From Vibrio stylophorae (GTDB taxonomy: Bacteria > Pseudomonadota > Gammaproteobacteria > Enterobacterales > Vibrionaceae): a DNA stretch of 64,000 nucleotides. The translations under genes were made by a program, and so were the position numbers. The notes under the pieces are model-generated. The model ran no database searches, was not told the origin of the DNA, and saw only the letters and a program-made list of their open reading frames with translations. Shown here in pieces: positions 60,890-64,000 of the stretch. How positions within the stretch are numbered: the stretch's first letter is position 1; each line of letters starts with the position of its first letter. Where the stretch lies: NCBI RefSeq assembly GCF_921293875.1, contig NZ_CAKLDI010000002.1, forward strand, positions 62,001-126,000. Reading direction: 5' to 3'.

Positions 60890-62230
60890 TTGCAATTTCG
60901 CGATTTAGACATCGACAACCGTTTATTAAAGCCGATTCATCACTTTGGATTTAATCGCACCACTGAGATTCAAACCAAAGCGATTCCGGTGGCAGCCGCG
61001 GGTCGTGATGTGATGGCCTCATCTAAAACGGGCTCAGGTAAAACGCTTGCTTATTTGTTGCCGGCGCTACACCGTCTAATTCGTTATAAGCCGCTCAGTC
61101 GTCAAGATGCTCGTATGGTAATTTTGACGCCGACACGCGAACTTGCAAAGCAAGTGTATGGCCAGCTCAAGCAACTTACCGCGTCACTGCGCTTTGAAAG
61201 CGTGCTGGTTGTGGGCGGTGAAAACTTTAACGACCAAGCGCGTTTATTTCAGCGTAACCCATCGATTATTGTGGGCACGCCGGGGCGTATTGCTGATCAT
61301 CTAGAGCATCGCCACCTCTTTTTACAGGGCCTTGAACTACTGATTTTTGATGAAGCTGACCGCATGCTCGATATGGGCTTTGCCAAGCAGCTTCGCGCCA
61401 TTAACAGCGCTGCTAATCACCGTAAACGTCAAACCATGATGTTTTCTGCCACCATGGACAGCGCCGAAGTTAATGAGTTAGCACATGAGTTTCTCAATGA
61501 GCCAGTGCGTATTGCCGTGGGTAGTGGTCATGAGCAGCACCAAGATATCGTGCAATCTTTTTACCTATGTGATCACTTGGATCATAAACAAGCGATTTTG
61601 CAGCGTTTGCTTGAGCAAGCGGATTATCGTCAGGTGATTATTTTTACGGCGACGCGTCAAGATACGGATCGTTTGGCCAAACTGCTCAATGAGTGGGGCC
61701 ATAAAGCAGTTGGTTTGAGTGGTGAGCTAAGTCAAACCGCCCGTAACCAAATCATGAGTCAGTTTGAGCGCGTGGTTTACAAGATTTTGGTGACCACAGA
61801 TATCGCATCGCGCGGTCTTGATCTTGAAAATGTCAGCCATGTGGTGAACTTCGATATGCCAAAACATGCCGAAGAGTATGTGCACCGTGTTGGTCGTACG
61901 GGTCGTGCGGGCGCCAAAGGCGAAGCCTTTTCTTTGGTGGGACCAAAAGATTGGTTCAGCTTTAAAGCGGTGGAAAGCTTTTTGCAACAAACCATCACAT
62001 TTAGCGTATTGGATGGCTTGAAAGGTCGCTTTAAAGGATTGAAACCGAAAAGCAAAAAAGTCGTGAAAAAAGCAGCGCCCAAAGCGAATAAAGATGCCAA
62101 TAAGCGCAGCACTAAGCCACAAGCGAAGAATTACGATAAACGCTTCTATCAAACGCAAGATGTGGGTGATATGCCCTTTATGGTGAAAAAGAAAACACCA
62201 TTGGTTGATGATGAAGGTGAAGAGGCATAA
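60890..62230 (+). CDS. DEAD-box RNA helicase (TTG start)
   Basis: The 446-residue helicase shows all core motifs: a Q motif region (FGFNRTTEIQTKAIP), SKTGSGKT, PTRELAKQV, TPGRIADH, FDEADRMLDMG, SATMD, ILVTTDIASRGLDLE and HRVGRTGRAG. The C-terminal tail is Lys-rich (KPKSKKVVKKAAPKANK) and should bind RNA. The frame starts with TTG, with GGAG eight bases upstream, and the next Met would delete the Q motif. The subgroup is nearest to RhlE/SrmB-type in general look, but I cannot assign it. It probably acts in ribosome assembly or mRNA decay in the cold. Confidence 0.9.
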   Translation: MQFRDLDIDNRLLKPIHHFGFNRTTEIQTKAIPVAAAGRDVMASSKTGSGKTLAYLLPALHRLIRYKPLSRQDARMVILTPTRELAKQVYGQLKQLTASLRFESVLVVGGENFNDQARLFQRNPSIIVGTPGRIADHLEHRHLFLQGLELLIFDEADRMLDMGFAKQLRAINSAANHRKRQTMMFSATMDSAEVNELAHEFLNEPVRIAVGSGHEQHQDIVQSFYLCDHLDHKQAILQRLLEQADYRQVIIFTATRQDTDRLAKLLNEWGHKAVGLSGELSQTARNQIMSQFERVVYKILVTTDIASRGLDLENVSHVVNFDMPKHAEEYVHRVGRTGRAGAKGEAFSLVGPKDWFSFKAVESFLQQTITFSVLDGLKGRFKGLKPKSKKVVKKAAPKANKDANKRSTKPQAKNYDKRFYQTQDVGDMPFMVKKKTPLVDDEGEEA

Positions 62231-62281
62231 CCCTCTCGTTGATTGTGCTTAACGTGCATATCAATCAAATTCTATGCAAAC

Positions 62282-62306
62282 AAAAAGGCGCATCATGCGC
62301 CTTTTC
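62282..62306. terminator. Bidirectional terminator after the helicase gene
   Basis: AAAAAGGCGCA and TGCGCCTTTT flank TCA, with A and T runs. It lies between the convergent helicase and hypothetical genes. Confidence 0.9.
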
Positions 62307-62332
62307 TATTTTGCCTGAGAGGCTCTGGCAAT

Positions 62333-62782
62333 TTATTGCGCCATCTTTTCAACCAAAGGGCCAACCAGTGGCATACCGTTAGCCATCACAAGACTGTCGT
62401 GCACAAAGACAAAGCCACGATAGTGACCTGCAAGGCGAAACAGAGCGTGCCAAATTTCAGGATCATCTTGAAAATCTTGAGCGGTCACTAAGCCAACCAC
62501 CATACGCGTTTGGCCAATCACCTTGGCTGCCGTTAAACGGCGCTCTTCTGGTTCATCCAAGCCTGCAACATAATTGACAAAGCTGGTGAGGTGCGGCGTC
62601 ATCACGCTTTTTTCCATCACATTGAGCTGAATGATGGTCTGGCCTGAGCCAACTTTACTTAAATCAATCTGATAACTGTGTGCTGTTTGTGCATTCTCAG
62701 CAGGAATGAGCGTCACCTTGTCAAACACATGGGTGGGGTCGATTTGGTCGACGGGTAAATAGATTGCGGCATTGGCAGCCAT
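62333..62782 (-). CDS. Hypothetical conserved-looking protein
   Basis: The 149-residue soluble protein starts at an ATG with GGGAGAG upstream. The frame is open 75 codons further, but that part is not protein-like and overlaps the DUF368 gene. No family is recognised. The core (YLPVDQIDPTHVFDKVTLIP, SGQTIIQLNVMEKSVMTPHL, GFVFVHDSLVMANGMPLVGP) looks folded. It follows the DUF368 gene by 140 bases on the same strand. Confidence 0.72.
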   Translation of the reverse strand: MAANAAIYLPVDQIDPTHVFDKVTLIPAENAQTAHSYQIDLSKVGSGQTIIQLNVMEKSVMTPHLTSFVNYVAGLDEPEERRLTAAKVIGQTRMVVGLVTAQDFQDDPEIWHALFRLAGHYRGFVFVHDSLVMANGMPLVGPLVEKMAQ

Positions 62783-62922
62783 GGGACTCTCCCTGTATCG
62801 GTACACCATGCAAAGGGCAGGTGCGAAGCTAAAAACTGCTCGATTATAGGGGGCAAAACGGGATGTGGTGCGAGCACTGTGCTTTGAAAGCGTGAGCTCG
62901 CACCAATTTAGGTCGAGGAAAT

Positions 62923-63816
62923 TTAAGCTGGATCGGATTTTGATACTTTTTCTAGCAGCCAAACCGCGGCAATGCCAAAGAGCGCGGTCCCAATCGCTAG
63001 CAACCATTGCGAGTTGACTTGCATTGCTTGGCTATAGGTCGATGGCAAGACATTGAGCAGTACACCTTGGCTATCTGCCAATTTCCAAGGCCATAGTTTT
63101 GGCAAGGTTCCCGCCATGAGACCCGTCAGAAAACAAAGCGTTAAATTGCGATGCTTGCGCAGCAGCCAAGAAAGTAGATGCGAGAAGCTTAAAAGCCCAA
63201 CTAAACAGCCCATGGCAAAGACCGCAATAATACCAAAATCAAAGGCTTTAACAGCGTTGATAACTGTCGCGTAAAGCCCCAGCAAAAGCAGAATAAAACT
63301 GCCTGAGATCCCCGGTAAAATCATCGCACAAATAGCAATGGCGCCACCGATGAAAAAGCTCAAGTTGTTTTCAGGCAGTTGCACTGGATGTAGCACGGTC
63401 ATCGACCAAGCCAAGACAGCACCAATAACAAGGGCGATGATGCTGGTGGTATGCCAGGCTTTGACTTGTTTGAGAATATGCAAAATAGAGATCAAAATGA
63501 GGCCCGTAAAAAAGGACCACAATGGAATGGGGTGGTGCACTAACAAGTAACTAATCAAACGAGCAAAACTCAGGATACTGGTGAGAATGCCAAGACCTAG
63601 GGCCACCAAAAAATTGCCGTTGATATGTTGCCAAACAGCAACCAATCCATGCTGGCGAAAGAGCGGCCAAAGACGTGGATTAATACGACGAATACTCTCA
63701 AGGAGGGTGTCATAGATGCCAGTGATAAATGCAATGGTACCGCCTGAAACGCCCGGTACAACATCGGCAGCTCCCATGGCAATGCCTTTTAAGAAAGTAA
63801 AAATATATTGACGCAT
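62923..63816 (-). CDS. popT: DUF368 family undecaprenyl-phosphate transporter (PopT-like)
   Basis: The 297-residue protein has about eight membrane helices. The family signature GAADVVPGVSGGTIAFITG near the N-terminus and ICAMILPGISGSFILLLLG in the middle form the two inverted repeats. DUF368 members were identified as translocases that return undecaprenyl phosphate to the cytoplasmic face, including in Vibrio cholerae. That recycles the carrier for peptidoglycan and surface glycans. The family assignment is firm; the transported lipid is from the known relatives. Confidence 0.88.
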   Translation of the reverse strand: MRQYIFTFLKGIAMGAADVVPGVSGGTIAFITGIYDTLLESIRRINPRLWPLFRQHGLVAVWQHINGNFLVALGLGILTSILSFARLISYLLVHHPIPLWSFFTGLILISILHILKQVKAWHTTSIIALVIGAVLAWSMTVLHPVQLPENNLSFFIGGAIAICAMILPGISGSFILLLLGLYATVINAVKAFDFGIIAVFAMGCLVGLLSFSHLLSWLLRKHRNLTLCFLTGLMAGTLPKLWPWKLADSQGVLLNVLPSTYSQAMQVNSQWLLAIGTALFGIAAVWLLEKVSKSDPA

Positions 63817-64000
63817 AGTCTGATTTGAATCGTAAAAGTGACCGACATTATACGCAGCTTACTGCAAAAAAAACGTGAAAAATCACGGCAGCGTGATCAC
63901 AACGGATTGAAGGTGACTTGGCTCATATTGAGCCCGTGATCCATGTTAGTCAAAAGGTCAGAATGAGAGTTCGGTTTAAGAAAAAAAGTCATCATGTTGC

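Noticed and set aside
1..64000. CRISPR arrays, tRNA or rRNA genes, insertion sequences, prophage
   Set aside because: None seen on reading both strands; no regularly spaced repeats, transposase or integrase genes, or rRNA-like sequence.

Overview
The window reads as chromosomal DNA of a marine gammaproteobacterium of the Vibrionaceae. The pointers are an adjacent luxP-luxQ autoinducer-2 receptor pair, ravA-viaA, msrPQ, an N-terminally short DUF3389-like gene, a DUF2753-like gene, a ComFB-like gene, a DUF368/PopT transporter and many short intrinsic terminators between genes. I cannot name the genus. I see no rRNA, tRNA, CRISPR array, insertion sequence or prophage. One gene is cut by the left window edge. 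All other genes look intact.

Layout. 0-4.4 kb: end of a diguanylate cyclase gene facing luxPQ. 4.8-10.6 kb: envelope genes (an OmpA-like lipoprotein, an M74 endopeptidase, a SanA-like protein, a Sel1-repeat protein, a small lipoprotein). 10.7-18.2 kb: an SNF symporter with an unusual leader, a Fur-box operon with a siderophore-interacting protein, msrPQ, ddl, a SPOR lipoprotein, an unlisted 31-residue membrane protein and a ComFB-like protein. 18.4-25.8 kb: cupin, Asp/Glu racemase, GNAT, L,D-transpeptidase-like protein, thioesterase and ravA-viaA. 25.9-34.4 kb (minus strand): a long operon related to E. coli ydjXYZ-ynjABCDEF but with a different redox pair. It holds a periplasmic rhodanese, a GltD-like flavoprotein with extra Fe-S clusters, a CCG-domain protein, a TVP38-family membrane protein, a YnjBCD ABC transporter and the phosphatidyltransferase YnjF. 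A TtrS/TtrR-like two-component system (34.7-37.1 kb) diverges from it and is a good candidate regulator.

37.3-47.5 kb (plus strand): the most interesting block. A response regulator-PP2C phosphatase, a STAS protein and a HATPase form a partner-switching set. They are interleaved and translationally overlapped with a sugar nucleotidyltransferase, a cellulose-synthase-like GT2 enzyme, three tandem DUF3131 proteins (two of them lipoproteins) and a secreted helical protein. I read this as a polysaccharide locus with its own regulatory switch and do not recognise it as a named system.

48-54.7 kb (minus strand): a hybrid histidine kinase, a MalT-type regulator and a chitin-binding protein lie in the same direction. 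54.8-64 kb: two small proteins, a Blc-type lipocalin, an FAD oxidoreductase, a second GGDEF protein, a YbjD-like OLD nuclease, a DEAD-box helicase with a TTG start, a hypothetical gene and DUF368/PopT.

Signalling is dense for 64 kb: AI-2 sensing, two diguanylate cyclases, two further histidine kinase systems and one partner switch. All functions are inferred from sequence features and remembered family sequences. No database search was run.
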